Source: Nymphaea colorata
Taxonomy: Eukaryota > Streptophyta > Magnoliopsida > Nymphaeales > Nymphaeaceae
DNA: 64,000 nt
Direction: 5' to 3'
Assembly: GCF_008831285.2 (NCBI RefSeq)
Contig: NC_045142.1
Span: 1,865,001 to 1,929,000 of the forward strand
Under the pieces are notes generated by a model. That model had not been told where the DNA came from. It worked only from the letters and a program-made list of their open reading frames with translations, and made no database searches. Shown here one piece after another: positions 62,880 to 64,000 of this stretch; the first letter of the stretch is position 1; each line of letters opens with the position of its first letter. Made by a program: the position numbers and the translations under genes.

Positions 62880-64000
62880 TATATAATCTCGACACTTTTA
62901 TATGCATTTCCATTGTTGCATCCTGCAACTTCTAGTAAAAAATTTTCATAACTATTAGCAACAAGTATGGAGACAAGGGATCTTCTTACCTCAATCCATG
63001 TTTGCTCTCCAAGTAATTACCCCTCTACCCATTTACGAGAACTTTGTAGAAAGCATTGTCAAATACATGTCATGACCTTGCCAATTCATTCAATGTGAAG
63101 TCTCATATGCTTCATGGCTGCAATTAGGAAATTCCAATTTAGATAATCATATGCTTAAGCTAAATCTATTTTCGAACATACACTTGGCGACTTACCTCTG
63201 GCCAATGAAGGAACCATTTCATGTGCAGGTAGAAAGGAATGATGACTATTCCTACTTGTCAAGAAAGCTCCTTCTCCTTGGTGTGCCGAGATAATTTTTC
63301 CATCAATCCATTCATTATTGAGACCATCACCCACTAAATGAATTTTAGAATACTAATTTTTAGTGCTATAGGCCTATAGTTGGAGATATGAATGAGAGAT
63401 TTTGATGTGGGAATCAATATAAAATGGTTCTTCTCCAGTTTTTTAACCAAACTTGCCTTTCTAAAGAAGTCTCTTATTGCATTCGAGACATCTTCACCAA
63501 TTATAGTCCAACGTTTCTAACAAAATTCATTTAGGAACTCATTTGATCTTGAAGCGTCGTTAGTCTTTGACCTTCCCATGAATTGCTTGGAAGTGTTCAT
63601 GCTGAATCATGGTTTTCATAAAACTTCTTGAAATGTCCATAATAAGTCCATTAAATTTTCTCTTGATTATAAAGCTTCCTTCATCTATCTCAATACAAGA
63701 AATATCCTTCTTCAACCTCCTCTTCTTCACCATGCTATGGAAAAAACCACTCTTCTCATCTTCTCGACCACAATGCCCTAGCTTTATAAGACCAGTATTC
63801 TTCTTCTTTAGTGCTTCCATGAGTGAAAATCTAGTTTGTAACTCTTTTTACGAGTCATTCAACAGAATCCATTTCTGACAATAATGCAATTCTTCTACCT
63901 CCTTCTACAAACACTAGACCTTTAACTCTACTCCTTCTACCCAAATTTGCTCCAATTTAAAGATAAAATCTCAACCGAACCAACTCTAGTTTCCTCCGAC
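62880..64000 (-). pseudogene. Decayed LINE (L1-type) reverse transcriptase, runs off the window
   Basis: Minus-strand frames carry successive landmarks of a plant LINE ORF2, broken by stops and frame changes. At 63820-63560 an open stretch reads KKKNTGLIKLGHCGREDEKS then GFFHSMVKKRRLKKDI, the pre-RT region. At about 63383-63360 NYRPIAL is the start of the RT domain. At about 63178-63121 KIDLA, stop, AYDYLNWNFLI is the first catalytic Asp motif, with a stop in place of a Lys. At about 63000-62950 GLR, stop, EDPLSPYLLLIVMK is the GLRQGDPLSPYLF block. I found no FADD/YADD box downstream, so the 3' part is probably lost. The 5' part continues past the window end. It is not functional. Confidence 0.85.

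Overview
The window is nuclear DNA of a flowering plant. Its genes have GT-AG introns, a thylakoid-lumen precursor protein, plant-specific C2H2 factors with the QALGGH helix and EAR motifs, and a plant-type DUF604 glycosyltransferase. Gene density is low: five protein genes in 64 kb. The spacers are AT-rich and full of (TA)n/(CT)n microsatellites, miniature inverted-repeat transposons and small tandem duplications. The species cannot be told from the sequence alone. No organelle insertion, rRNA, convincing tRNA or CRISPR array was seen.

Layout. 1-10.7 kb: no gene; degenerate repeats, a hAT-type MITE with an 8-bp target duplication (8187-8405), a Tourist-like MITE (7551-7709) and short tandem duplications. 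10745-15341 (+): seven- or eight-exon gene for a thylakoid lumenal pentapeptide-repeat protein (TL15 type). 15.3-22.3 kb: spacer with a 369-bp TIR element. 22304-27957 (-): three-exon DUF604/GT31-like Golgi glycosyltransferase with a 3.2-kb first intron. 28-37.6 kb: spacer with MITEs and a 552-bp tandem duplication. 37603-38217 (-): small EAR-type C2H2 factor, TAC1-like. 38.2-47.1 kb: spacer with very long (TA)n arrays and a segmental duplication whose two copies show a MITE-filled and a MITE-empty site. 47133-48002 (+): second, larger SUPERMAN/RABBIT EARS-like C2H2-EAR factor, with two tiny upstream ORFs and a telomere-like (CCCTAA)n stretch inside its coding sequence. 48-58 kb: spacer with a three-fold tandem repeat. 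58151-61318 (+): five-exon short-chain dehydrogenase/reductase of the tropinone-reductase-like class, with glutamine where the catalytic tyrosine is expected. About 62.88 kb to the end (-): decayed LINE reverse transcriptase.

The genes are not a pathway cluster. Two act, or probably act, in the chloroplast (TL15; the SDR with an N-terminal extension), one in the Golgi, and two in the nucleus as probable repressors. I did not find a clearly new multi-gene system. The most unusual items are the SDR with a replaced catalytic Tyr, an in-frame 90-nt exitron-like intron in the TL15 transit peptide, the coding telomere-like array, and an unassigned TIR element family flanked by 6-bp direct repeats.
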